Below are positions 48,876 to 61,733 of a stretch of DNA of 64,000 nt, in pieces. Source of the stretch: Nymphaea colorata. Lineage: Eukaryota; Streptophyta; Magnoliopsida; Nymphaeales; Nymphaeaceae. Below the pieces are notes generated by a model. The model had not been told where the DNA came from, searched no databases, and worked only from the letters and a program-made list of their open reading frames with translations. The position numbers were made by a program, and so were the translations under genes. Location: NCBI RefSeq assembly GCF_008831285.2, contig NC_045151.1:1111544-1175543 (forward strand). The letters run 5' to 3'. Position 1 is the stretch's first letter. Each line of letters opens with the position of its first letter.

Positions 48876-49170
48876 GTTTTCAGTTTCTCAGCAGATGGGC
48901 TCATCACTCTTCGTTGACAGTTTGGTTCCTTTAACACACGGTACAGCAAATGTTGGTTCTAATTTGGCCTGAAATGCTGAGTTCCAAGTATGCTTGGCAA
49001 TGTTCTTCTTCTTAAGTGTCTTGTATTCTTGGCCTTTAATATGAGGGACATGCAGCTTGCCTCTTAAGTTATGTCACATGGGTGCGAGGCGTGGGTGCTG
49101 ATGCCAGTGCGGAATGCAGCACGTTCCAAAAAAAACTTGGGTGCGGATGTGGTGAGCACACGCGCGCGCG

Positions 49171-49171
49171 T

Positions 49172-49254
<83 letters not shown>
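49171..49254. repeat. (CA)n(TA)n compound microsatellite
   Basis: A GCGCGC start, about 11 CA units, then about 30 TA units with one interruption. Confidence 0.9.
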
Positions 49255-49261
<7 letters not shown>

Positions 49262-50355
49262 ATTTGTTATGTAAGTAATTTTATTTGTCTATATTTTTAT
49301 TTTTTTTTATCAATGCTACCACCATGAATCTATATATCAATGGCCTAATTTCTGGATGGAATGTGAAGTGTATTTTGTCTCAACAGTGCTTTAATTCCCT
49401 TCTTTGGATGTGAGTTGTTTCGTTTGTTTTGTCCAACCCATTTGTTCTATTAATAAAGGTTAAGGACTCCTACTCTCCCACAGTATTGCATCGGAATATG
49501 TTAACAAAATTAATTTATATTGGTGGGTTGTAAAAAAAAGTCATATGATTTGAATATGAAGGTAGATATGAAGTGCTAACAAGTTGAACAAACTTATGTT
49601 TTAATTTTTAACATGTAAGGAACTGTCTACAATGCACCTTCATCTTGGTACAACGCCAAAGATTTGCTTTGATTATGAGTGGAATCAGGGGAAAAACTTG
49701 AGCTCGGGCTCCCCCCCAATGCCCCAAGCCCAAACATTTTTTAAAATAAAAATTTTTAAATATAAAAATAATATCTTTTATTATTAAATAAAAATAATAA
49801 AAAATTAAACGCTCCGACCCTAACCTGCCCTTCTGCATGATCGGGCCAGAGATACCCATTGCAAAAATTAGTACAGTCATCATTTATTCTAAAAGAAGAA
49901 AAAATCAAAAAGTAAAATTTCACAATCTCAACGCCAACCGTGTCAATTATACTTTTTCTTGGGCTTTCTTGGTTTTCCGGTGCAGATTTAAAAAGGTGTG
50001 ACGGGAGAGAGAATGTCCACTCCATCTCGCGACCGCATGTCTGAGATGAGGTGTCCCACTACATTCTATTTAGGGTGTTCAAAATACTTCACTGCACTGT
50101 TTGGCATGAATTGATTGGTGTCCAGTTAAATTCAATTTGTCAAAAAAAAAAATAAACATAGAGGTTATTCTAAGTTTCTTAAATCATTTCTTAAGGAGCA
50201 AAACTGGATTTACAATCAATTTCTTTTAGTAACTTTTAATTAATTGCGGTAGGAAGTTAATGGTTTGCGGTAAATTATATTTGCTATAGATACAAGTTTT
50301 GGTTTTGAAGTTGGGTCGGATAAAAAATGAGTTGGCCTTACAAACTGGTTGCAGT

Positions 50356-50546
50356 CCAAGGCGGAGCCAAAGGGAGACGGCAGGTGCCCTGAACCCCCTA
50401 ATTATTTTCTTTAAATTTACTTGTAAATTTTAAAAAGTTTTATTTATCTGATGTAAAAATTTTGAAAAATTATATTTCAGACTTTATCAAAATTTTGAAA
50501 CTATAATTGAACCCGCCTCATGAAAATTTCCTGGCCTCCAACCCTA
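50356..50546. mobile_element. hAT-type MITE, GGCGGAGCC family, near-perfect target duplication
   Basis: 191 bases starting CCAAGGCGGAGCCAAAG and ending GGCCTCCAACCCTA. The flanks are GTTGCAGT (50348-50355) and GTTGCAAT (50547-50554), seven of eight matching. Confidence 0.75.
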
Positions 50547-50877
50547 GTTGCAATAGATTAGGCATAAACTGTTTAGGAGGATTTGGGTGTATATGTAACT
50601 TATTGGTTTATGCATAATCACATTAATTTTCAGGTTGATTCTTCTAATATTTATATATCCATTTGAATCTCACCCCAAAATGGATCGACATCCCAATATA
50701 AAATTGATTCGATATTTTTAAACACTAAAACCAAATAATTTTCAAAACGACTATTAATATTAGAACTGACCCAAGTCCAGACAGCCATTAGGCAAGGTAG
50801 ATTAATTATCAGATGGTATTTGGTAAGAATATTTTATTTTTAGAGAACATGTTCTTATAATATATCATCATGTTCTT

Positions 50878-50878
<1 letters not shown>

Positions 50879-50966
<88 letters not shown>
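50879..50966. repeat. (CT)n(TA)n compound microsatellite
   Basis: About 11 CT units then about 32 TA units. Confidence 0.95.
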
Positions 50967-50971
<5 letters not shown>

Positions 50972-53646
50972 GCAGATTTACAAACAACATGACTTTGCCT
51001 AAAACATGACGTGTTATTGGATCATGTGTTTTAGAAGAAGCACATATTCTAAACCGTTTGGACGAAGTCTCACTTGAAGCCAACTTTTTTGGCACAAATC
51101 AAGTGCATGAACAATGAGGACTGAAATTAATTCATTTATTTTCTTTTATGGAAACTATGATTAGGGACATAATGCGATTTAGAATCAAACAATCAAAGAG
51201 AAGATCCATTTCAGGCGCTAGGAATAAAGAGAAACCTCAGTCTTCAAAGAAGGGTTGAGGAGGGTGCACAAGGTCACCAATGTACAAGTTAAAGTATATA
51301 GAGGGTGACGCCTTAAGGCACCAAAAGTAAGCATTGTACTCTATGAGGATAAGGGGTTGACCAGGAGTTTCGGTTTTTTGCTGACACTAAATCTCCTTCT
51401 CTCACTTAGAAACTACTTTGAAAAGTTTGATAACTAACCACTATAATATACTCTACTCTTAACCCAACTAAACCCACCTTTGTGAAAAGAAATAGTAAGT
51501 TATACCAATCACGTACTAGGATTGACCTGAAAACATTTATCAACTAAACTTGTATATTGGAAGAATCAAATCAAAAAGTTAATTTCTCTATTCTTAATTG
51601 CCATCTACATTTTCTTAGTGAACTTCAATAAAGTACATCTGAATAAAAAAAACATTGGTGAGATCATGACTAGTCATTTCTGACCGCAAAAGTTACGACA
51701 GGGAGCATAAAGCAAATAACTTTATGGAGCAAAACATGACAGTGAGGTTACCTAAAGAGAAGTATTAAAACAGGGGATACTTAAAAAAATCACTACTTCT
51801 TACAACTATAAAATTTTAAGCACATGCTTGCACATACAAACACAAACGGAGGAAGAATAGATCTTCTGTTAAAATGTTAGACATGGATTTTTGTAGTTCA
51901 AGATTTAGGTCTGTAAGAGTTATCAGTTTTCTGAGTTTCTTTGTCCCTATAAATGCCAGCACTTATGCATCAAAAGAAAGTTGTATACTGTTAATGTGAA
52001 TTAATATTATGTTTATATTTTCCTCCTTCAACTTGATTACCAGTGAAGATGAAATGGGTACAAGATATTCATGCCTTAATAATCAAACAATCCCAAAGAA
52101 AGCAAGTTTCTTGGTGCATATATTCCCATTCTTTTTTCCATTTTTGCCAAAAGAATTACTTCTTGTTCACTGTTAAAGATCTTTTACTTTTAAGTCTCTT
52201 GCTTACCTACCAGTTCACCTCTTTATTCCAACCAGCGTGGGTTCCTTGTAAACCTCAGATGTCAATAATCCCCACGAGCAACAGGAAATTAATGGCAGAC
52301 ATCATTTCCGGGCCGATTTAACCAGAAGGAGGAAAGAAGAAGCGCATTCTCTTATACAGTAAAATAAAACGTAGTAGAAAATTAGAAATTTGATCAGACA
52401 AAGATGTTTTATAAAGGGTTCTCATTGTTTAATGATGTGGATTTGTTTAATGGACGTTGATATTGATTTGAAAAGTTGCAACCTTTTCTTTCTCATGGCC
52501 CTCCGTTAATAGTACTTTTCAATGGTCAAATAAATCGAGGAAAGGAGAATGACAACAGTGGTGGATGTCACCTGAAGTGACATAAATAAATCACTTCTGG
52601 TGACAAATTTTCCGGATAAATGGATTCGAAAGTGTTACCATCATCTCGCCTTTAGATGTTTCATACTATTTTCTTCAATCTCATCATGTGAGGCGCTTTT
52701 GCTAGTAATTTACAGGAGTTATCAACCGTTTCTTCTCTCCTGAATTCATTTGACACCGTGTTCTAAGCTATGTGCAAATTGTAAGAAGAAAAAGAAAGAA
52801 CAATTAGACAAATGTAAATCTTGATCATAACTACTGTAAAACCTACTGACAGATCCCAACTTAGAGTGAGATCAGACCCTCCATAATAATCTTATCAAGA
52901 CATTTTGCAGAACTTATTAGCTGGATCCGCCTGTTTTCTAAGAAAGATATACATAACCATTTACGACACAAAAATTAAAGGATCCGAGTCTAAGACAACG
53001 CAAGTGGCTCAATCAGGTTGCCTGCTCATGAAGAATCAGTAACTTTCCCACCAGATAGCAGTTGTCCGACCAAATCTCTGCCTTTTACAGCAGAACTAAC
53101 ACCTTTTCATGCACAAATCATTAGAATACGTGAATGGCTTTGGGAAATCTGTACACACAATTTTGATGATTCTGTCATTTCTGACTTTAGTGTTGATTAA
53201 GACACGTAAACAACTAACTGAAAAGAACCATCATGTTACTCTAAAGAAATCCTCCGCCAAAGTCCTTTCTTTTTCCTTCCAGGAACAATTTTTGAGATTT
53301 CTAACAGTATTTTCTTCTGGTCAGCATGTACATGGTAAAGATAAAACTAGAATGAGTGGTAAAACTAATATAACGGTCGTTTCAGGTAAATGCAATGACT
53401 CATAAAGAGAAAAGAGAAACAGCGAATGAGAACTGTAGATTTAGATTTTTTCACTTTTCCGGATATAAAATCTAAAGAGCAAAATGGTCTTGTCAAATCA
53501 ATGGAACCCTTGCAGAAATACCAAGGAAACAAAAAGAACATGCAGAGTCATTTTTAAAGAAAATGACTTCAAAGATGAAGATTTTGCACAGGTTGTACGT
53601 GATTCGGTTCAACCAAACTTCTTTACGTCCACAGAAACAAAGTCTC

Positions 53647-53648
<2 letters not shown>

Positions 53649-53678
<30 letters not shown>
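53649..53678. repeat. (CT)n microsatellite
   Basis: About 15 CT units, 400 bases upstream of the PIN start codon and upstream of its TATA candidate. Confidence 0.9.
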
Positions 53679-53681
<3 letters not shown>

Positions 53682-53949
53682 AGTTACAGAAGTTTCTTGG
53701 ATGGCCTTTTGAACTGCCTTCGTTTTAGGAGCATGACAGGCAAAGCTTCTCATTTCAGTCAAATTCTGTTTTTCCTTATCATTTCCTTTGTTGCCAGCTA
53801 CCAAATTCCTGATTTTGTGCGGTTCATAATCCACCTTGATTTTTTATTATAATGCCAGCTTGATGCCTTTCGTGAGACCCGAGTGAGGCAATAACGGCTG
53901 TCACTTTTCATTTGGACCTGGGTTACCCCTCTTGTTAGGATCTGCTTCA

Positions 53950-53957
53950 TATAAAAG
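53950..53957 (+). promoter_or_regulatory. TATA box candidate of the PIN gene
   Basis: TATAAAAG, 138 bases upstream of the ATG, followed by a pyrimidine-rich stretch (TTTCACTTCTTCTG). It would give a 5' UTR of about 110 bases. No other good TATA lies near. Confidence 0.45.
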
Positions 53958-54094
53958 ACTTTCACTTCTTCTGTTCTCTTTGGCAAAAGAATTAATGCCC
54001 ATACAAGCGTGGCCTACATGTACAAGAAAAAGAAGTGAGTGAAACAGGCCATACATAAGACCAAAACATCTGTTTTTTTCCACGCCAAGGAACG

Positions 54095-57000
54095 ATGATT
54101 TCAGCAGCAGATGTCCTCCGTGTTCTCACTGCAACAGTGCCTCTCTATGTAGCTATGATCGCGGCCTACACTTCTGTAAGATGGTTGAAGCTTTTCACAC
54201 CAGAGCAGTGCTCTGGAATAAACAGATATGTGGCCATGTTTGCAATCCCCTTGTTGTCGTTTGATATGATTTCAAGAAACAACCCATATCAGATGAATGC
54301 CAGACTTGTAGCCTCGGATATGTTGCAGAAATTTGTTGTTCTTCTTGCACTGGCAGCCTGGGTTAAACTTAGCAGTAGAGGTAATTTTGAGTGGTTGGTA
54401 ACAGGGTTTTCGCTGTCAACACTGCCAAACACGTTGGTTGTGGGAATTCCACTTCTAAAAGCCATGTATGGCGATTCTGCTGTTACCTTACTGGTGCAGA
54501 TAGTAGTTTTACAGAGCATGGTGTGGAATACTCTTCTAATGCTGTTAATGGAGATTCGGGCGGCCAAAGTGGCCGTAGCGAACGATGAACAATCTGATAC
54601 ATCAGTAAGTCCTGGTACTGTGCAAGTGGATTCAGAAGCTCAAACTCCAGAAATAACTGGTACGTATTTTCCCGACTAAATTTCACTTTTAAAGGAGTGC
54701 GTGAGGTACACTAGATAGCAGAGAGCAGTTTAATCACATGGATCATTCTTGATATCATTCAGAACATATCAGTCCTGCAATTTCATAAATACTACAATCA
54801 ACAGACAGGCTTAACTTCATGCATGTAGTAAAGCAAGATGGTAGCCATTTTTCCTACCACATTCTCATTGCATAGACACTGGAAGCCATGACTAGATGTT
54901 CTGATGTTCCTACAATAGCATATGGATGCCGCCTTCTTTTAATCTCTCTTCAAAATCTTAAAGAGGCAAGCTGGGTTAGCCAGACGCCTACCACATTAAG
55001 CCAACAGAGATGCACCGAGGTTATCCACTGACTTTTGCCGGCCTTTTCAATTTAAAAAGGCCTGGTGGACAGATCTCTTGTTACTGCACATCAATGTCTT
55101 GCATGATAGATAAATACAAGGAGAAAAAAGACAATAAGATCTATAGTTGGCCATTAGCCTTTTCACTCGACTAGCTTACCTCCTGGCATTGGAAATGACA
55201 TCATTATATGCGGGTATAATGAGTTCACGTCATAATAGCATAGATTCTCTCCAACTGGTCGATATACATCTGCATGTCCACCATAGTAACCACGGCGAAT
55301 AAAGGTGTCTTCGTTCCTATTTGGGATATGGATTGGCCAGTTCAATTGATCGCAAAAGTGCATACGATAGATAGTTAGAGCAAGCGAGGACAAGGTAGGA
55401 GTCAACAGTTGGACTTAACCAAGTTCACCAGATATAATGCAATCTCCATCATTCATTAAGGTGCAGCACGATGCTGCAAAATATAACTTGTGTGGCCTGT
55501 AGTAGTTGCATTTGAGAATGTGGAGAGTAGGCTAAGGTCCTAAAGTGTGTCTGTCTCTGACTCGGTATAAATTGTGCAGATTGCAGAATCAGAAAGGGAA
55601 AAAAGCCCTTCTTTAAAAACAAAAGGACTTATCAAGAAGCCATCGTAGTGCATAGGCGTAATAGTATAAAATCCTAGATATGATAATGGTCAATGTTATG
55701 AAAAGGGACTAAATAGGTAAAGTATCATAATCATTCCAAAAATCCAGAAAATTTGAACGTATAAGGGATTTATTTACAACATTGGCATAATTTTGTCTTT
55801 ATTTTTCATTTTTTATCTGTTTTTTAAACAAGACAATTTTTTAACCAGTCTTTCAGAAGTGAAAACTCTTCTAATCCATTTTTCTATTTTCATATACTTC
55901 TTTTCTACAGAAATTTGAATGCCATTTTCCAAAATCTACTGGCAAACAATTATCATTCAATTTTTCCATGCATGTAGCCAAGACCCACAAATCATCATGT
56001 TTGAAATAAAGCAAAAAAGAAAATAGAACTGCTTGTAGAAAGATGGTATGAAGTTTTGACAATGTGACAGCCAAGAAAAAACATATTTCTCAGGAATGCC
56101 GCAACTATATATCAGTGTGGAGTTATATTGTCGCACTTTCATGAGTTCGCTTTCTTTCACATAGATGATTTACACTATTATATACTTTCTATTCTTCGGA
56201 AGGCGAAGTCGATGGCCAAAGAGTACACAATCAGACAGCATCAATGGACACCAATGCAACAAAGTCAAGACAGAAAAGTACTGGAGGAATTGTTTTAGTC
56301 GTGGTGATGAAAAAGCTCTTGAGAAACCCAAATACTTACTCCAGCATGTTCGGACTTATTTGGGCATTAATCTCCTTCAGGTAGGTGAAATTATGTCATG
56401 AAGAAGGAAAGTCAAGCATCAAACGGCTGATTTTCTGATAATCTTTTATTTTGAGCAGAAGCTAATTGAGTACTCAGAGATTAAAATGAAATGGTTTCCA
56501 ATGTACTAAGTCCAAGAAGCTTAATTGTAGGTTTAACCTAGCAATGCCCAAGGTGATTGAGAAATCCATCTCCATACTGTCTGATGGAGGACTTGGCATG
56601 GCCATGTTTAGCTTGGGTGAGTCCTGCTGAAGTTGATGATCACAATATTTATTTCAATTAAATCCTTACTCTGGGATTATGTCCTGGCAGGCCTTTTCAT
56701 GGCATCTCAGCCCAAGATAGCGGCATGTGGGAAACGAATGACAGCTATAGCTCTGGCAGCAAGATTCCTTGCAGGACCAGCTGTAATGGCACTGTCTGCC
56801 ATAGCCGTGGGGTTGAGAAGCTCATTACTAAAGTTTGCTATTGTACAGGTGAGAACATAAGCAGCAACAGGCAAATTTTGATGAATTCTTTGAACAAGCA
56901 ACTGTAAATTTGTGTGCATCCATAGACGCAATCTAGTCATCACTAAATTAAAATCTTAATGCAGGACTAACATATTCAATCTATTCTATCTCTTTGACCA

Positions 57001-57345
57001 GAGATATTTATCTACTTGATAAGTGCAACCATCCATGTTCGTGGATATCAAACCATGTGGAGGAATAAAGGACGAGATGAGATGCTTACACATGCACGTG
57101 TGCTTGTAGTTTAGCTTCAACGAAAACCAGTTATCAGTTACTAAAAAAAGCTTAAAGATAATGACACCAAATAGGCGTGTATTATGTTCAAAAAGAAGAT
57201 AACCTGAAAAAAGATAGTTGCAATAGAATTCAACTGCTTTATTATGTCATTTTGAAAATATCTAGAAACCAAGCCATTTTTTCAGTGAAATGCCTCTGAA
57301 CCACCTTTAGCAAGTAATGGGACTGCAGTATACCGTGTGTGTATC

Positions 57346-57409
<64 letters not shown>

Positions 57410-57778
57410 TTGTGGCCTATCCAGGCATTATGTATGCAGGCTGCAAGGTAGAAAGAAACAAGTACATGTTAATACATGTTCTTACTAGCATATCCTTTTC
57501 CAGTAGTCAGTCTTCTGTCCAGTTCAAAACATCAATCATCAATATTTGAAATTTTCATTGCAGGCAGCTCTTCCTCAAGGAATAGTACCATTTGTATTTG
57601 CTAAAGAATACAATGTCAAAGCCAATATTTTGAGCACTGGGTAAGTAATATGTTGCACCGAAACTCCACTGAAGTTCCTATACTGAAGGCCAAATTCTAT
57701 TTCTGATGTAGGGTAATTGTCGGCATGCTTATTGCATTGCCTATAACATTGGCCTACTACACCCTCTTGGATTTGTGA
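54095..57778 (+). CDS. Short PIN auxin efflux carrier (PIN5/PIN8 type), six exons
   Basis: Exons 54095-54659, 56203-56380, 56531-56616, 56691-56848, 57564-57640 and 57712-57778, all GT-AG and in frame, encode 376 residues. The protein moves auxin across membranes. The N-terminal helix bundle ([46 protein letters not shown] with conserved N112) and the C-terminal bundle ([56 protein letters not shown] end) are typical of PIN proteins. The central loop spans only about 60 residues (155-215), against about 300 or more in plasma-membrane PINs. That loop size and the 376-residue length match Arabidopsis PIN5 and PIN8, which sit in the endoplasmic reticulum and control internal auxin. Which of the two clades this belongs to needs a tree. 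Intron 1 contains a plasmid-type DNA polymerase fragment; intron 4 has a (GT)n(GA)n microsatellite. Confidence 0.93.
55163..55405 (-). pseudogene. Fragment of mitochondrial-linear-plasmid-type family-B DNA polymerase
   Basis: An 80-residue minus-strand frame in PIN intron 1, antisense to the host gene. It contains [30 protein letters not shown] and [12 protein letters not shown]. The last is polymerase motif A (D-x2-SLYP), and RRGYYGGH...YDVNSLYP is characteristic of protein-primed polymerases of plant and fungal mitochondrial linear plasmids (DNA_pol_B_2), whose remnants are common in plant mitochondrial DNA. The frame has no ATG at its start, is cut off about ten residues after motif A and has a stop just upstream. 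It is therefore a broken transferred piece and not a gene. Direct entry from a plasmid and passage through mitochondrial DNA are both possible. Confidence 0.8.
57344..57407. repeat. (GT)n(GA)n compound microsatellite in PIN intron 4
   Basis: About 9 GT units then about 23 GA units with one GGGA interruption. Confidence 0.9.
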
Positions 57779-60700
57779 ATGACTGCAGCACTAGAAGGAA
57801 AGACAATGCCTTTCTATAACTACAGGAACAAAAAATATTCTGCAGTTATGGGAACAAGTAAGCTTTTAAGATGGCAGCAGCAAGAATCTCAAATCAAGCT
57901 CATGGACCACCCCATTTTGAGAAAAGCATTCCTTGTCCATTATCTGTACACTCATAATTTTGGGAGCTCCCATGGCTTCTTCTTCAAAGTTGGCAGCAGC
58001 AAGAATCAAAAGCACCAGTTGTGCAGGCCTCTGATAGAATGGGATGCTGATGGTGGATGAGTCTCCCTGTTCATGCACAATCTACTCAAATTTACAAGCT
58101 TCTAGTTCTAGATACTCATTCTTTCAACTCTCCCTCAGCTCTGTGGAGTCTGAAACAGTCATAGAATTGTTAATCAAAATTCAGTTGTTCTCAAAATAAT
58201 GAAGTTATTAAAAAAGAGCACAAAGACAATTTCCTGTATGGATCCGTTACATATTCATTTTTCATTTCTTCAAAGATGTCCCAGGTATTTCTTGCCTCAA
58301 TTATTCCCAATGAAATATGTACGCATGTCCTGATGTGTTTATGCAGCTCGGGTATGAAAAAGACAGGCAATTATACAGCATTCTATTTCTCCGAATAGAA
58401 TGTCAGGGTACCTTCCCTCAATCCACTCGTAGGCGTTGCTTGAAAGTCATGCAGATGTATAACAACCCTCAGTGCAGATTCAGTTCAACATGGCAAAAGG
58501 CCCTACTAAGACTAAGATTGAACTAAAAAAATAACTCATAGATCCTCAGCTCAAATCTTCAAAGCTGGTGCTTTTCAGGTTTATCTAGGAGTCAGAATTG
58601 CAACATATCCTGTAAGTCGAATTACTGTTTTTTTCATGTTTTTGTACTACTGAGCAAACAAAGGGACAAATGTGCTGACTCAGAGCTGATATCTTTTAGC
58701 TAAAGATGACTTAGTGGTAGTGCAAGATTCATCCAATTGAACAGCAGCAATATAATACAGAAACAAACACCAAGAGAAAGAATGTAATTCTCTTATTCCC
58801 TACTTTACATAGGAAACAAGCTCATTACCCAAATTCTGAAGTATGCTGGTTCTTTGCACTAAAGTAACCATTTTTATTTATTTTTCTTTAATTATAAGCA
58901 ATTACTTGAGTGACAATGTTTGTCGCTTTTCCATTTCCTTTTTGCTGATCAAAGCACAAAGATGAAATATCAATCAGAATTACACAGTTAAACATCCGAA
59001 TAAAGTAGTAATTTGCCTAGCTAAACCATTCCAAGACAATGGCATTTGAATTTCAAGATCATAATCATAACCGTCAGACTCAGCAATGTCTTAGGATTTC
59101 TGATAAATCTCAGGAAAAATTTGGCATTTTCAAAACCATGAAAACAGAAAGAAAGAAATCTATTTATCTAATGAGCCCAAGCACTATAGAACGTCGTTTT
59201 GTGAAGTTTAACTGCAGAAAACTAGGTCTTAGGGAGCTAAAAAGATTTGAACCAACATAATGACAATGTTAATTATATTGCCAAATTTTGAAATCTTTTG
59301 CTTTTCATGTTACAATGGTAACACTAACAGAATATCCTTGAGACATGTGACCATGATTACGACCTGAATCAAATATAATAGAACTTTCAGACACCAAAAG
59401 CTACCGCATCTAGTTAGAAAAGCATTTCCTGCATCCCATGTTTTGAAGAACATAACCACAATTGACACACAGAAGAGGAGACCCCTCTTACATATGATTG
59501 AGGCCAAACTCGACTAAGAACCACACATGTAGGAATCCAAAATGGTTTAGGATCAGGCAATCAGGGAATTTTATGAGGCAATTTTGATACTCATCTGAAC
59601 ACTGGCTACTTGGGTCATATTACGGTGCAGAAAGTCACTGAATCTAAATATTTGCATACAAGAGGTGTTGGAGAAAAGGGTCAACCCTCTTTACCTTATT
59701 CCAAAGAAATCAACAGTACTTCAACATTCTATAATGGCGACTAAAAACTGTCTCCAGTGCTTGGTATGACAGATTTCCCCGAGTCCATAACCGAACTCCT
59801 GTTCGTGCTCAAAAGGCTAGAAACCAGGAAAACTGGTACTAGCATGCACGGGTGTACCAACTCCAGGAAACTTCTCAAAAATAAACAATGTTGCGTTAAA
59901 CCACCATCCCCATCTTGAGAAGGTTACTTTCTACCCCTTTTAAAAGCACCCGTAGCCGACTTCGTTTAGACCCCAAAAAGGCTATGAACCAGCACGCACG
60001 CTCACGGGTATATCAGTCCTTCATGACTTCCCAAAGCCATTTACACAGCTAAATTAACTCCATTTTCGGATGTCGGAGGTATCATTTCTATATCACCGAG
60101 AAACATAACAAACATGTTCGGAGAAATACATATATGGTCATATGAGCCTAAATTCTAAGTGTACGATTTTATACTGATGATGAGATACTTATCTTTTCCA
60201 ATTCCAGTGCATGCGAGGGAATTTAGATTCCAACATAACTGGTTTAGAAACAAAGAAAAAGGGATAAGTTTTTGAGTACGAGAGACGGGTACTCCAATCT
60301 AGCTAAGAAATTGTTGGTAGTACTCGATAATAGACCACAACGTCAAAATTTAGTTTCACAACAGAAGAGAAAAAAAAATCGCCAATTAAACAGCGTTCAA
60401 CTTTCACTGTCAAAATTCCCCGCGAAATCCCACGTTCTTGAACGCCCTTGGCCTCCAAAAATGGTAAATTTAAGATGAAAACGATCCTCCGTGCGAAATT
60501 GGTAAACACAACAGACAAAGAAGGTGGTGGTGGTGGAGTTCGACAGCGATGTAACCGTTAAAGAATGATCGGACAGTTTGGATCTTTGATTCAGACCCAA
60601 ACCCATAAAAAATAGGCGCTGTTTCATTCCTGTTTTATTTTTCATGTGCCTTTATGTTTCATTAATGGCATATGAAGTAATTAGGTGTACCTTTTGGTTT

Positions 60701-60867
60701 ATTATTTTGGCTTTGTATCTAACGTGAGATAATAAAGTTTAGGGTTGAGACTGCGTGCAGTTATGCAGTCATCTCTTTTCTCCTCTTGTTTTCTTCTTTT
60801 CTTCTTGCTTATTTTCTGCAAGACTGAACTGAGGTGAATATCAAGACTAATATGCCAAAAACTAACA
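57779..60867. other. PIN 3' flank and intergenic DNA
   Basis: No gene was recognised. The start holds the PIN 3' UTR. Near 59810-60020 two short similar segments occur (AAAAGGCTAGAAACCAGG and AAAAAGGCTATGAACCAG), reminiscent of a phrase in the TRIM LTR, but too short to assign. The last part (from about 60650) is probably the 5' LTR of the copia element. Confidence 0.45.
60650..60867 (+). mobile_element. Probable 5' LTR (right part) of a copia retrotransposon
   Basis: The sequence ends ...AACTAACA directly before the tRNA-Met primer site at 60868, as an LTR ending in CA should. AATAAAG and a pyrimidine-rich tract precede it. The LTR start could not be fixed, and the partner LTR lies beyond the window, so the left limit is a guess. 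Confidence 0.45.
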
Positions 60868-60879
60868 TGGTATCAGAGC
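60868..60879 (+). other. Copia primer-binding site (initiator tRNA-Met)
   Basis: TGGTATCAGAGC, complementary to the 3' end of plant initiator tRNA-Met, the usual primer for Ty1/copia reverse transcription. It marks the start of the internal region of the plus-strand copia element. Confidence 0.85.
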
Positions 60880-61467
60880 ATGGGTTTGGGGACTTCTCCA
60901 AAAAGGTTGCCTAGACAGATATGATCTGAGTTAAAAAAAAAATGTTCCACACTTCTTAGACATGTCTTCCTTATTTGGACACGGCTCTATAGATAGATTC
61001 AATTCCTTTTTTTTTTAAACACCTATTGATGATTCAACATTGTTCTATGCTTGATGAACGAATATGACACAGATAATAAACCAGATGGAGTAGAGAAAAA
61101 CACATGCATGTTCTGCCTTGTTTCAGTCTACTTATAGAATTCCATGTTTTACCTTCTTCCTTGTTTTTCAGCATAATTAAATATCCATTGTGCCATTAAT
61201 TTCATATCTGTTTCACACAGTCTTAGTTGGATGCATAGCAGGGACTCAACAAGCCCAAAAAAAAAAAAAGAACGGAGGCTAAGGATTGTCTTTCTTGAGG
61301 CATTCTATTTGATGACAGAAAAAAGTTTTCCTTCCTGTTCATTCATGGATTCTACTTCTAACAATGGCATTTCTTCTAGTTTCTTGACTCAACTTGTTTC
61401 CCAAAAGCTTACCCATAACAAGTATCTGACCTTCAAATAACATATAGTTCTTTTTATAGAGAGCCAT

Positions 61468-61657
61468 TATAACAACCCGACCCACTCCCGGGCTCGGGCC
61501 CCTGGTTCGACGGATCCCAACCCGCCCCCTAGCAATTTCGGTTCCAATCCTAAAAAGGCTAGGAACCAGGACAATCATCTCATTAAAGCCTCCATTTATA
61601 AGCCCTTGAAGATCCCTCACAATCTTCGATACGGGACTAAACATCTGGGGTGTTACA
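61468..61657 (-). repeat. TRIM LTR (3' in element sense)
   Basis: 190 bases, identical to the other LTR except for one G/A difference near its TGTAACA end (ACGGGACT here, ACGGAACT in the partner). Confidence 0.93.
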
Positions 61658-61733
61658 ATCCACCCCCCTTAAGGCACACGCGTCCGCGCGTGTGGGACCC
61701 TAGGTCCGAGTGTTGAAACTGCTCTGATACCAT

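Noticed and set aside
59810-60020. Second TRIM copy upstream of the copia element
   Set aside because: Only a short phrase (AAAAGGCTAGAAACCAGG) resembles the LTR; termini, primer site and remaining LTR sequence are absent.
61504-61510. GGTTCGA in the TRIM LTR as a Pol III B box
   Set aside because: It matches the core of a B box, but no A box at suitable spacing or tRNA/5S-like fold was found, so it is likely coincidence.
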